Below are positions 27,313 to 39,600 of a DNA stretch of 44,386 nucleotides, piece after piece. Origin of the DNA: Desulfobacteraceae bacterium (GTDB lineage Bacteria; Desulfobacterota; DSM-4660; Desulfatiglandales; Desulfatiglandaceae); assembly GCA_016844935.1 (NCBI GenBank), contig JAERTK010000327.1:1-44386 (forward strand), given 5' to 3'. The translations under genes were made by a program, and so were the position numbers. The first letter of the stretch is position 1. The number at the start of each line of letters is the position of its first letter. The notes under the pieces were generated by a model, which saw only the letters and a program-made list of their open reading frames with translations, had not been told where the DNA came from and ran no database searches.

Positions 27313-29522
<2,210 letters not shown>

Positions 29523-29536
29523 GAGGAGGTTCAAGG

Positions 29537-29857
29537 ATGAATTCTTTAGCTTATGCATTGGGTCAGGGTGGCGGCGGTGAAGGTGCAGGCGGTGGTTTCG
29601 GCGCCTTTCTGCCCCTTATTTTGATGTTCGCAATTTTTTATTTTCTGCTCATCAGGCCGCAGCAGAAAAAAGCCAAAGCGCACAAACAACTGCTTTCCGC
29701 CATCAAAAAAGGTGACCGTGTTGTGTCTAGCGGTGGACTGCACGGGCTGGTTACCGGACTCACCGATGATGTGGTTACCATGGAAATCGCCCCGAAAGTG
29801 AGAGTCAAAATCGCAAGGGGTTCTATTTCCGGTGTGGCAACCAAGGCACAACAGTAG
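29537..29857 (+). CDS. yajC: Preprotein translocase subunit YajC
   Basis: The 106-residue protein has a Gly-rich N-terminus, one membrane helix at about residues 22-42 ('FLPLILMFAIFYFLLIRPQQ') and the YajC soluble domain beginning 'KKAKAHKQLLSAIKKGDRVV'. YajC associates with SecD-SecF and the Sec channel. ATG 29537 is preceded by AGGAGG (29524-29529) at 7-bp spacing, which decides the start over a TTG at 29519. It sits in the common order queA-tgt-yajC-secD-secF. Confidence 0.93.
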   Translation: MNSLAYALGQGGGGEGAGGGFGAFLPLILMFAIFYFLLIRPQQKKAKAHKQLLSAIKKGDRVVSSGGLHGLVTGLTDDVVTMEIAPKVRVKIARGSISGVATKAQQ

Positions 29858-29905
29858 AAACAGACAAACCAACGGTTCTTGTGAACCAAATCCATGGAGT
29901 AACAA

Positions 29906-31507
29906 GTGTCTAAAAGCTTAACTTGGCGTGGCGCAATAGCGCTGTTTGCAGTCTTGATGGCATTGGTTTATCTCGTGCCATCCATAACCGGCGAGGTTCC
30001 TGGATGGTGGTCGAATATTTTGCCGAAAGACAAGATCCATCTGGGCCTTGATTTGCAGGGAGGGATGCATCTCGTTTTGGAAGTACAGGCTAAAAAGGCC
30101 ATCGAGAGCCATCTGGAACGGGTGGTGGACGAGATGAAAGGTGACCTCAGGAAAGATAAAATACGGTATGTTTCATTGAAACGCAAAGGCCTTGACGGGG
30201 TCGTGATTACCCTCATGCGTTCGAAGGATGAGACGGTTTTCAGGGACATGGTGGCTGCTAGCTATTCGGATTTCAGCGTGGAATCCATGCCCGAGCAAAA
30301 TGGAAAACCCGTATTTCAACTGATTCTGGATCCCAAAGCCAAAATTCACATCATGAAAATGGCGGTTGAGCAGGCGCTTGAGACCATCCGAAACAGGGTG
30401 GACCAGTTCGGTGTCAGTGAACCGGATATTCGGCCCCAGGAAAACCACAGACTTCTGATTCAACTGCCCGGTATCAAGGACTCCCAAAGGGCCATCGCAC
30501 TGATCGGCAAGACCGCCCTCCTGGAATTCAAGCTGGTGGATGAAGAAAACAGTGTGCAGGAGGCCCTGAAAGGAAATATTCCCCCGGGGGATGAAATCCT
30601 GTACCAGGTTTCCGTTGATCCCAAGACCGGCCATGAACGGAAAACCCCCTACCTTTTGAAGAAACGGACTGCGCTCACCGGAGAGTACCTCACGGACGCC
30701 CGCGTACAAATCGACAGTCGATATAACGAACCCTATGTTTCCATCTCCTTTGACGCCAGGGGGGCGAGGCTTTTCGAGCAGGTGACCGGTCAGAATATCA
30801 AGAAACGTCTGGCCATCGTGCTGGATGGCAGAGTCAATTCAGCGCCGGTGATTCAGGACAAAATTTCCGGGGGAAAAGCTCAAATTACAGGGAGCTACAC
30901 CACCGATGAAGCCAGAGATCTGGCGATTGTACTGCGGGCCGGTGCACTCCCGGCCCCGGTCAAAATTATTGAAGAACGGACGGTGGGGCCCTCCCTTGGA
31001 AAGGACTCCATCGAAAAGGGCTTCAAATCCATGCTCATCGGCGGCATCATTGTCATTATTTTTATGGTCATTTATTACGGATTGTCCGGCGTTATAGCGG
31101 ATCTGGCACTTTTGTTGAACATTGTCTTTATCATGGCGGGGCTTGCTTTTTTCAGCGCTACCCTGACGTTGCCCGGAATTGCGGGTATTATTTTGACCAT
31201 CGGCATGTCGGTTGATGCCAATGTTCTCATATTTGAACGGATCCGTGAGGAAGTCCGGCTCGGGAAAACCCCCAGAACCGCCATTGAAGGCGGATATGCC
31301 AAAGCGTTGGTGACGATTCTGGATGCTCAGCTGACGACCCTCATCGTTGCTCTGGTACTCTTTCAGTTTGGGACGGGACCGGTTCGCGGGTTCGCCGTGA
31401 CGCTCAGCATCGGTATCATTGCCAGCCTTTTCACGGCCATCTTTTTGACCCGGATTATCTTTGATTTTCTGTATGTGAAGCGAAACATGAGAAAATTAAG
31501 TATCTGA
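29906..31507 (+). CDS. secD: Protein translocase subunit SecD
   Basis: SecD uses the proton-motive force to help pull secreted proteins through SecYEG. The 533-residue protein has a first membrane helix at about 8-28, the periplasmic P1 region starting 'IHLGLDLQGGMHLVLEV', the second periplasmic part with 'ETIRNRVDQFGVSEPDIRPQ', and five C-terminal membrane helices including 'GIILTIGMSVDANVLIFERI', whose Asp is part of the conserved relay. The start is GTG 29906, with GGAG at about 6-bp spacing. The gene is followed by secF after 94 bp. No unusual feature is seen. Confidence 0.97.
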   Translation: MSKSLTWRGAIALFAVLMALVYLVPSITGEVPGWWSNILPKDKIHLGLDLQGGMHLVLEVQAKKAIESHLERVVDEMKGDLRKDKIRYVSLKRKGLDGVVITLMRSKDETVFRDMVAASYSDFSVESMPEQNGKPVFQLILDPKAKIHIMKMAVEQALETIRNRVDQFGVSEPDIRPQENHRLLIQLPGIKDSQRAIALIGKTALLEFKLVDEENSVQEALKGNIPPGDEILYQVSVDPKTGHERKTPYLLKKRTALTGEYLTDARVQIDSRYNEPYVSISFDARGARLFEQVTGQNIKKRLAIVLDGRVNSAPVIQDKISGGKAQITGSYTTDEARDLAIVLRAGALPAPVKIIEERTVGPSLGKDSIEKGFKSMLIGGIIVIIFMVIYYGLSGVIADLALLLNIVFIMAGLAFFSATLTLPGIAGIILTIGMSVDANVLIFERIREEVRLGKTPRTAIEGGYAKALVTILDAQLTTLIVALVLFQFGTGPVRGFAVTLSIGIIASLFTAIFLTRIIFDFLYVKRNMRKLSI

Positions 31508-31601
31508 AAAAGCCTCTCGGAACGGTTGGGCCCATATCCGCCATGCGGGTGATGAACCATACAAATGCCACCATGCGGCAACTTTCATTTGGAGTTATTC
31601 A

Positions 31602-32657
31602 ATGCAATTTATAAAACCCGGAATTAACATCAATTTCATTGGAAAGCGAAAAATCGCCTTCGTTCTTTCCAGCTTAATGATCATTGCCACCATTGTTCTG
31701 CTGATATGGCGTGGAGGGCCGAACTATGGGGTGGATTTTTCCGGAGGTGTCCTCGTACAGGTCAAAATGGCGCAGAAAAGTTCCCCGCTGGAAATCAAGG
31801 AAGCGCTAAGAACCGTCAATCTTGACGACAGCATTGTTCAGGAATTCGGCGAAGCCGGACAATTTGAGTACCTCATTCGCATTCGAAAGACGGAAGTTGA
31901 ACTCTCCGGCCTGAGCGACCGGGTTGCCCAGGCGTTGAGGACCGCATTTGGGGACGGGGTTGAAATCAGGCGGGTGGAAATGGTCGGTCCCAAAGTGGGG
32001 AAAGATCTCCGTCAAAAGGCGCTTTTTGCCATTTTTTATTCAATCCTGTTCATTGCCATCTATATTTCTGGGCGATTTGAGTTGAAATGGCTCATGAGCA
32101 TCGTCATGGCCATAAGCCTGGCTTTTGTGGTTTATATTACCTCCGGATTCGGGATCAGCGTCACCTGGCTCATTTTGATTGCCCTTTTGGTAACGCTCAC
32201 GCTCTGTTTATTCTTAAACCTCAAATATGCCCTGGGTGCCATCATTGCCATTATACACGATGTGGTCATTACCTTAGGGTTTTTTGCCCTGACCGAAAGG
32301 GAACTGTCCCTTTCCATTATCGCGGCATTTCTAACCATTGTGGGATATTCACTCAACGACACTATTATCGTCTTCGACCGCATACGGGAGAATCTGAGAC
32401 GTTTCAGGCGAAAGCCCTTTGAAGAAACCATGAATGTGAGTATCAATGAAACCCTCAGCCGGACCATCCTGACATCGACCACCACGCTGATCGTTGTCCT
32501 CGCTCTTTTTATCCTGGGTGGCGGTGTGATCCATGACTTTGCCTTTGCGTTGCTGGTGGGGGTCATTGTGGGGACCTATTCCTCCGTTTTTGTGGCCAGT
32601 CCCATCCTCCTTATCTGGGAAGGAAATTTCGGTAAGAAAGCGCAGAAGAAAAAGTAA
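31602..32657 (+). CDS. secF: Protein translocase subunit SecF
   Basis: SecF pairs with SecD in the inner membrane. The 351-residue protein begins with a membrane helix at about 15-35, followed by 'GPNYGVDFSGGVLVQVKM', the SecF P1 signature. The last five helices include 'TIVGYSLNDTIIVFDRIREN' near residue 250 and 'ETLSRTILTSTTTLIVVLAL'. ATG 31602 has TTTGGAG upstream. The 94-bp gap after secD has short G/C-rich inverted segments but no convincing terminator. The next gene follows after 41 bp. Confidence 0.97.
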   Translation: MQFIKPGININFIGKRKIAFVLSSLMIIATIVLLIWRGGPNYGVDFSGGVLVQVKMAQKSSPLEIKEALRTVNLDDSIVQEFGEAGQFEYLIRIRKTEVELSGLSDRVAQALRTAFGDGVEIRRVEMVGPKVGKDLRQKALFAIFYSILFIAIYISGRFELKWLMSIVMAISLAFVVYITSGFGISVTWLILIALLVTLTLCLFLNLKYALGAIIAIIHDVVITLGFFALTERELSLSIIAAFLTIVGYSLNDTIIVFDRIRENLRRFRRKPFEETMNVSINETLSRTILTSTTTLIVVLALFILGGGVIHDFAFALLVGVIVGTYSSVFVASPILLIWEGNFGKKAQKKK

Positions 32658-32698
32658 AGGCCCATTGGCCGAATAGATCGGTGCTTTGAGGTTGTCCA

Positions 32699-34708
32699 TT
32701 GCTGGTAAGTCGCAAAAAAAAAAGGGCACGCCGCAGACTGCTTTTCTGGCTGTTCACCTTTTTAATTCTGAGCGTCTCAGCTTCAGGCTGGTGGCTGTGG
32801 CAGCAGAAAAAATCCCAGCGCCCCCGCCTGAATTACCTGTTGATATCCATCAATGGGGAACCCCGGAAGCTTTTGTCGGGGGAAACCCTTTCCCTGCGCC
32901 CCAGGGACCGACTGAAAATCACCGATGTCTCCACCACCATCCCCTTCAATATGGATATCCGCCTGGTATGCAAAGGACTTGACGTCAACGCCCTGCAATA
33001 CGACGAGATAACCCTCAGCGAATTGTTGCCCCTGAAGGACACATTTCAACGTTACAAATTTCCAATAGAAGCCAAATACCTGAATCAAAATATCGGCCAT
33101 ATCACCTGGATCATTCAGCCCTATGCGGAGGATTGGCTTGAAAAGGCCAACCGGATTATTGATGATCAAATGAGGCTCTCAATCCTTGAAAGGGGCCATG
33201 GTCTCCTTCCCGGGGATGGTCGCATCCGCGATCGGCTTCTGGCTGAGTACATGGCGCAGAAAAAGTGGGAAAACGCGGTTCCCATGCTCTGTAAAAAGGC
33301 AGCGAAAATAAATGATATTGAAACGTTAAACGATCTCATGGTCTGCTATGGGGCTTTAAAAGACCAGGCGGGTATCGTCCGGATACTGGGGGAAATGCTC
33401 AAGAAGCGACCTGACGATCTGGAATTGAGGATGCGGCTTGCGGAAATACTGGAGGATAGGGAGCAATGGGGTGAAGCCGCCGAACAGTACGAAATAATGC
33501 TCGAACACGCCCCTCCAGAGGAGCGGTTGCCGCTGTATAAGAATCTCGGCTACTTGTATACGAAAACCGGGCAGCTGGAAAAAGCTGTTTCCGCCTACCT
33601 TTCAGCTGCGAATCTTGATCAGAAAGATCCGAACCTTCACTACAATCTGTCCGCCCTGTATGAACAGTTGGGACGACAGAAAGAGGCTGATTTTTATCTG
33701 GACAATGCGGTTACTTTAAACTCTGATGATCTTGCGGGGCGTTTGAAACTGGCTGAAGGGCTTGTGGGTAAAGGAGACCTGGACAAGGCCCGGAAATATC
33801 TTTCCCAGATCCTGGAGAGGAAGCCCGATTCAAAGCAGGGCCTGGCCCTTATGGCCAATATCCTGGAGCAACAAAGAGATAACGGCGGACTCAGGCAGGT
33901 CTACTGGAAAATCCTTGAACTCGATCCCGAAAATGAAGCTGTGGCGTATAATCTGGGTGTCCTGGAATATGAGGGCGGGGACCTGAAAGCCGCGCTACCC
34001 TATTTTGAGGGATATGTGAAGAATCACCCGGAGGATATCACGGTCCAGGAGATCCTTTTTGATATCTACCAAAAGGAAAATAATGCCGCTGCCGCCTACG
34101 GGCAGGCGCTGATTCTGTTGGATCTCAAGCCAGGGGAAACGGACATTTACGGGTTTGTTTTCGAATATTTAAAGAACCGGAGCGAATATGATCTGCTGAT
34201 CCCCATTCTGGAAAAGGGGGCTCAGGAAAATCCCGACCAGTTTCTTTTAAATGAATACCTGGCAATGGCATATCTGAAGGCCGGAAAAGTGGATCAGGGC
34301 GCCAGGGAGATTGAAAAGCTATTGAGGAAGGAATCGCCAAAGGCGGTTCCATTGCTTCATGATTTATTTGAAATTCTGGCGGCCCGAAAGAATTATCAAG
34401 CCATCATTGACATGATGAAGAAGGGAGTGAAGCTTGATCCCAAAAACATTACATTGCGTGAGTATCTGGTTTTTGCCTACCTTAAAACCGGAAAGGAAAC
34501 CCGGGCCATCAGCGAGATGGAAAAGATTCTAAAGGAAAAACCCGGCGACATGGCCCTTTGGCTGCAGCTGGCACGGCTCACTGAAAAGAAGAACCAGATT
34601 CCAAAATCCATAAAAGCCTACCGGCGGGTGCTTGATCTTTCCCCTGAACATCCTGAAGCGTCCGAAGCCTACCTGAGATTGCGGCTTGAGGGGGTCGGTG
34701 GGGATTAA
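32699..34708 (+). CDS. Membrane-anchored TPR-repeat protein
   Basis: A very basic N-terminus ('RKKKRARRR') precedes one membrane helix at about residues 13-32, so the 669-residue protein is probably anchored with its bulk in the periplasm. A beta-rich stretch covers about 40-140. From about residue 185 to the end it is built of TPR units, such as 'YKNLGYLYTKTGQLEKAVSA' and 'NLHYNLSALYEQLGRQKEAD'. TPR arrays bind other proteins; none can be named here. The start is TTG 32699, supported by GAGG 7 bp upstream. It lies 41 bp after secF and may depend on the sec promoter. An assembly role in export or envelope is inference. Confidence 0.75.
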   Translation: MLVSRKKKRARRRLLFWLFTFLILSVSASGWWLWQQKKSQRPRLNYLLISINGEPRKLLSGETLSLRPRDRLKITDVSTTIPFNMDIRLVCKGLDVNALQYDEITLSELLPLKDTFQRYKFPIEAKYLNQNIGHITWIIQPYAEDWLEKANRIIDDQMRLSILERGHGLLPGDGRIRDRLLAEYMAQKKWENAVPMLCKKAAKINDIETLNDLMVCYGALKDQAGIVRILGEMLKKRPDDLELRMRLAEILEDREQWGEAAEQYEIMLEHAPPEERLPLYKNLGYLYTKTGQLEKAVSAYLSAANLDQKDPNLHYNLSALYEQLGRQKEADFYLDNAVTLNSDDLAGRLKLAEGLVGKGDLDKARKYLSQILERKPDSKQGLALMANILEQQRDNGGLRQVYWKILELDPENEAVAYNLGVLEYEGGDLKAALPYFEGYVKNHPEDITVQEILFDIYQKENNAAAAYGQALILLDLKPGETDIYGFVFEYLKNRSEYDLLIPILEKGAQENPDQFLLNEYLAMAYLKAGKVDQGAREIEKLLRKESPKAVPLLHDLFEILAARKNYQAIIDMMKKGVKLDPKNITLREYLVFAYLKTGKETRAISEMEKILKEKPGDMALWLQLARLTEKKNQIPKSIKAYRRVLDLSPEHPEASEAYLRLRLEGVGGD

Positions 34709-34743
34709 ACGGCAAAATTTTTGAAAAAATGAAAGGAAAAGAT

Positions 34744-35064
34744 ATGTTTTACAAAAAGAATTCCGATGGTTACAATGCGCCTCTGGAAGGTATAAAACTG
34801 AAAAGCCTGACGCATGGTGAAAAAACCCACATGTGCGAGTTTGTTCTCGAAGCGGGAAGCGCCATTCCCGAGCACAGTCATCCCCACGAACAAACCGGCT
34901 ATCTGGTTTCGGGAAAAATTGATTTTTTGATGGAAGGCAGGACCTTCGGGGCAGAACCCGGGGACAGTTGGAGCATACCGGGAGATATGCCTCACTCAGC
35001 CAACGTCATTGAAGATTCGGTGATCGTGGAAGTTTTTTCCCCTGTAAGGGAGGAATATTTATAA
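34744..35064 (+). CDS. Small single-domain cupin protein
   Basis: The 106-residue protein is one conserved beta-barrel of the cupin_2 type. 'IPEHSHPHEQTGYLVSG' holds the first metal motif (His44, His46 or His48, Gln50) and 'PGDSWSIPGDMPHSANV' the second (His84). The family ranges from dioxygenases to sugar-binding or regulatory proteins, so no reaction can be assigned. ATG 34744 has AAAGGA upstream at good spacing; an ATG at 34729 would add five residues without a better site. It lies 35 bp after the TPR gene and 41 bp before the DUF898 gene. Confidence 0.82.
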   Translation: MFYKKNSDGYNAPLEGIKLKSLTHGEKTHMCEFVLEAGSAIPEHSHPHEQTGYLVSGKIDFLMEGRTFGAEPGDSWSIPGDMPHSANVIEDSVIVEVFSPVREEYL

Positions 35065-35105
35065 CCGTTTGCGGTTAAGGGCGGTTTTTAATTTGGGGTG
35101 TTTGA

Positions 35106-36566
35106 ATGGCAAAAGGCAACTGTCAGTTTGAGGGAAACGGCGGCCAGTATTTCAGTGCCGTGATTTTTCACCTGGGGTTGTTCAGCCTTCTGACCCTGGG
35201 GCTTTATCTTCCCTGGGCCCTGGTGCGGTTATTCAAGTTGAAAGCCTTGCACACCACCATTCAAGGAAAGAAAACCACCTTTACGGGAACAGGGGGGCAG
35301 CTTTTTGTGCGCCTCCTGCTAAATGGCCTTCTGACCTTTGTGACACTCGGGTTATTCGGGCCGTGGGCTTTCTGCCATATTTTCAGGTGGAAAGCCGATC
35401 ATACCCTGGTGGACGGCACCCCGAGCCGGTTTACCGGAACGGGCGGCGGGCTTTTTGTCCTTTACGTCATTCACCTGATTTTGCTTCCCATGGTCACTTT
35501 CGGGTTTTATTACCTGGTGGGAATGTACCGTTTCCACGCCTGGAAGGAAGAACACACCTTATATGGCGGAAAATTCACCTCTTTCGGCGCCGGTTTGGGT
35601 GAATATATCAAGATCTGCCTGCTGACCTGGATATTGAACAGCATCACATTCGCTCTGTTTTCGCCCTGGTCCCTTTGTATGCTGTACCGGTGGCAAATGG
35701 GCGGTCTCGTGGTGGGGGACAAAGATCTGGTAGATCATTTTCCACCGGTACAGACCAGCCTGCGGGCAGTTCTCATCACGTTTCTCATGGGCCTTCTGCT
35801 GTTTGCTTCCGCTGGATTTTTCATTTATGAGGAGATCGAATTTCACATCAAGGCATTTTCTGAGGGGTCATTCAAGGAAACAGGGGTCTTGAAATCGAAA
35901 ATCGTCAGAAACAGAACAGCAAAGCCGCCGTCCTCTGCGGTTTCAAAATCTGCCGAAAAAGTGAAAAAATCAGAAGCCGCCACCGGGACCGTTAGAAAAG
36001 AGGGCGTCGGTAAACCCGCCTCATCCGAAAAGATACCGACCCAAAAACCGCAGCCGGACACCCAGGACTTTGAAAACAACCTTAAGAAGCTCGACCTTTT
36101 CATCAAAGACCACCCCAATAACGGAATGGCTTTTTACAACAGGGCTTGCCTGTATAGTTCAAAAGGAGATTTGAATCGGGCGTTAAAGGATTTCACCGAA
36201 GCCATACGCATCAATTCGGAAAATGCAGATGCCTATTACAACCGGGGCATCATCCGGGTAAAGATGAAAAAATATCATATGGCGGTTCAGGATTTCCAAA
36301 GGGTGGTCACCTTAAAGCCCGCCTTTCAGGATGCCTATTGTAACAGGGGAAATGCCTATTATGCTTTGGGAAAACATGATCTCGCCATACAGGATTACAC
36401 CAAATCCCTGAAAATTGATCCCAATGACGGCGATGTATTGTTTAATCGGGGTCTGGCGTATCTCGCTCTGGAACAAAAGGACCCGGCGCTTTCAGATTTT
36501 AAAAAGGCCTCTCAAATGGGCCAGAAGCAAGCTGAAGGATATTTGAAACGGGCAAAGGATTTATGA
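35106..36566 (+). CDS. DUF898 (YjgN-like) membrane protein with C-terminal TPR domain
   Basis: The first 210 residues consist of four copies of a roughly 51-residue unit beginning at Phe8, Phe59, Phe109 and Phe160. Each has a Gly-rich start ('FTGTGGQLF' type), hydrophobic helices, a 'LGLFGPWAFCHIFRWK'-like turn and an ending such as 'HTLVDG'. This is the DUF898 pattern, of unknown function. A further membrane helix lies at about 222-242. A charged Lys/Pro-rich linker (about 255-325) leads to TPR repeats from about 330 to the end ('ADAYYNRGIIRVKMKKYHMA'). With the linker the soluble part could reach partners on one side of the membrane. DUF898 fused to TPR is not the common form. Confidence 0.78.
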   Translation: MAKGNCQFEGNGGQYFSAVIFHLGLFSLLTLGLYLPWALVRLFKLKALHTTIQGKKTTFTGTGGQLFVRLLLNGLLTFVTLGLFGPWAFCHIFRWKADHTLVDGTPSRFTGTGGGLFVLYVIHLILLPMVTFGFYYLVGMYRFHAWKEEHTLYGGKFTSFGAGLGEYIKICLLTWILNSITFALFSPWSLCMLYRWQMGGLVVGDKDLVDHFPPVQTSLRAVLITFLMGLLLFASAGFFIYEEIEFHIKAFSEGSFKETGVLKSKIVRNRTAKPPSSAVSKSAEKVKKSEAATGTVRKEGVGKPASSEKIPTQKPQPDTQDFENNLKKLDLFIKDHPNNGMAFYNRACLYSSKGDLNRALKDFTEAIRINSENADAYYNRGIIRVKMKKYHMAVQDFQRVVTLKPAFQDAYCNRGNAYYALGKHDLAIQDYTKSLKIDPNDGDVLFNRGLAYLALEQKDPALSDFKKASQMGQKQAEGYLKRAKDL

Positions 36567-36678
36567 AACCCGGCCTCAAAACAGGCAACGCCCGGGATGT
36601 GCCGTGAATGTCCTTGACTCTGGAGGGGCCGCGCGGTAGATATATCCATCTTCACCATTCTGATACCGAGGCAAGTTG

Positions 36679-39600
36679 ATGCTGAAAATCCTGGGGAAAT
36701 GGCTTAAAATTTATGAAGATGAGATCTCACTGTTTTTTTGGGTCGTCCTGCTTCTTTTCCTGATCCGCACATCCTCCATTCTTTTTAATAATTTCGCTGA
36801 AACCGCATTCCTGAAACGTTACGGGGTTGAGTACCTGCCCATCGTCAATGTGGTCAACTCCATCTCCACTTTTTTTATCATGGCGTTTCTCACCGGGCTA
36901 ATGCAGAAAATCCCGGGCAGTCGTATGTTGGGCAACACGCTGTTATTCTGCGGATTCTCCGTTGCTGCCCTCCGCTTTGTGGTTCCCCTGGGTTTTGACC
37001 TCATTTATCCGGTTCTCTATATCTTAAAAGCCCAGTACGAAGTGCTTCTGGCGCTTATTTTCTGGAACCTGGCCAACGATCTTTTTAATACAAGGCAATC
37101 CAAGCGCCTGTTTCCCCTCATCACGGCGGGAGGGGTTGTCGGGGGCATTATCGGCAGTTTTGCCACCCCGCCCCTGGCCAAAGCCATCACCATGGATAAC
37201 CTGATGTTCGCCTACTTGGTTACCACCTGCCTGGGAGCTTTGGGAGTGCGGCGGATGGGCAAGCAGTTTCCCACCCTGCTGCTATCCGACAAAAAGAAAA
37301 AAAAGAAGAAGCAGAGTACCAACCTGGTGCAGGATTTCAAGAACGTTCTTCCCCTCATGAAGAAATCGACCCTGGTGAAAATCCTGATTCTTCTGACCTT
37401 GTTGCCCAATATCGCGATTCCCATCATGAATTACCAGTTTGCCTATTCGGTCAACTCGACATTTGCCACCCAGAGCGGCATGCTCAGTTTTTTTGGCTAT
37501 TTTAGAGGCTGCATGAATATTGTGAGCCTCATCATCCTGCTCTTCGTGGGCAGGGTTTATGGCCGCCTGGGTCTGCCCGTGGTACTCATGTTTCACCCCA
37601 TTAACTATATGCTGGCTTTTCTGGCCTTTTTGCTGCGGTTTGATATTTTTTCCGCCATGTATGCCAGGATTTCCACCAATATACTCCGGACCACCATGAA
37701 CAACCCGGCCCGCGCCATTCTCATGGGCCTTTTCCCGGTATCCTACCGGGCCGTGATCCGGCCGTTTTTGAGGGGGACCGTAGTTCGCGTGGGCATACTC
37801 CTCGGGTCCGGGATTATCATGGTTTCTGAGGGTCTCTTTCCCCCCCGGTATCTTTCCATTGCCGCCATGGTTTTTGTGGCCGTGTGGGTCATCACCACAT
37901 TTGTCCTCAAGAAAAGCTACTCTCAAATTTTATTGGACCTCATCAGCAACAACATGCTGGATCTTAAATCCCTTGAGGAAAAAGATGCGGACAGCGTTTT
38001 TGCGGACAAGAGCGTTCAAAACAAGCTCCTGGAAACATTCCTGGCTTCCCGGGGGGAGGAATGCCTATGGCATGCCCGGGTGCTCAAAGCCCAGAATGTG
38101 GAAGACCTGGATGTCCACATACTGAAGGTCCTTGAAAATAACGATGACAAAACGAAAATAGAGTTGCTGGCCATGCTCTCTCCCGAAGCGGGTGATGCCG
38201 CCATAGCCCGTTTAAAGGAATTGGTTGATCCCCAAAAGGAAGATCTCACCATCGCCGCGGTCAAGGCCGCCAATCGCCTTTCGACTGAAAGCGCCCGAAG
38301 ATTTTGCGGGGAAATTTTTGAGACCTTTGAAAGCCCTCACGTCAAAGCTTATGCGGTTATGGGCTTGTACAAGGCCTCGCCTGAAGAATACAAAGGGATT
38401 ATTGACGACTGGTTGGATTCCCGTAGCCTGGCTGAACGGCGCGCCGGCATCATCGCTTCCGGCGAAACCGAAGATGAAAGTTACATCCTGAAGTTGAAGG
38501 CGATGCTTTCGGCTGCGGAGAATGATGATCTCATTCATCATCTTCTGGACGCACTTCATAGTTTGAAAATACATGAGCCCAACACGCTGGTGTTGAATTA
38601 CCTGACCCACACCTCGGAACAGGTTCGATTGGCTGCGCTGAAGGCCTTTGAACTCAATGACGATGGTGCCCTTCGTATGGCCATCCATCGTATGGATGAT
38701 GAATCAGACAGAATCTGCGATCTGGCAAAAGAAAAGATTCTGAGTGCAACCCACCAGAATCCACAGGTCCTTGTGGAATCCCTGAACATCCCCAGGCGGC
38801 GCGTCCGTGAGGGTATATTTGGTCTGTTGGAATCATTGAATATTAAAGACCTTGACCTCTATCGTTTTGCACGGTCCCAGTTGGAAAGATGCTATAATCA
38901 TCTTTTGGAGATAGAGAGTTTCAGTGCTTTTCCCGAAAGCCGGGGGAAGGAACTTATCATAAGCCATCTGAACCAGAAAATTCAGGTGGAACTTGAAACC
39001 GTCCTTCGTGTATTGGCCACGGAGGACCGTTCAGGGCAGATGCGGATCATCTGGCGGGGAATCTTTTCCACGGATGCACGGCGTAAATCCAACAGCCTGG
39101 AAGCCCTGGACGACACCATGGACCAGTCCCTTTCCAGCATCATGCTGCCGCTTCTGGAAGGCCTGAACAATAAAGACGCGTTGGCCGCAGGTCGAAAAAA
39201 ATTCAAATTGTCCAATTTCGACGGTGACCAGAGCGCATTTTGTGCCCACCTTCTGGATAAACATGATTGGGTCACTGTGGTGTTGACCCTGTTTTTTCTG
39301 TTGGACCAGGAAAGTGACATCCTGGACAAGGGGATTTTGAAGGGTCTGGCTGAATCGGAAAATCCGTATATTCGGCAAATGGTCACAAGGGTCAGGGATG
39401 CCCGGCATGGTGATTCTGAAGAAATGGAGGATGGCATGGAAACGGAAATTACAATTCCCGACAAAATCCTGCGGGTCAAGGGGATCAACATATTCCAAGG
39501 ACTTTCCGTAAGCGAATTGGCGGCAATTGCATCCGTAACGGAAGAAGTGGACTGCGGGGAGGATGAGTTTGTCATCAAGGAAGGCGAAGCCGGGGAGACC

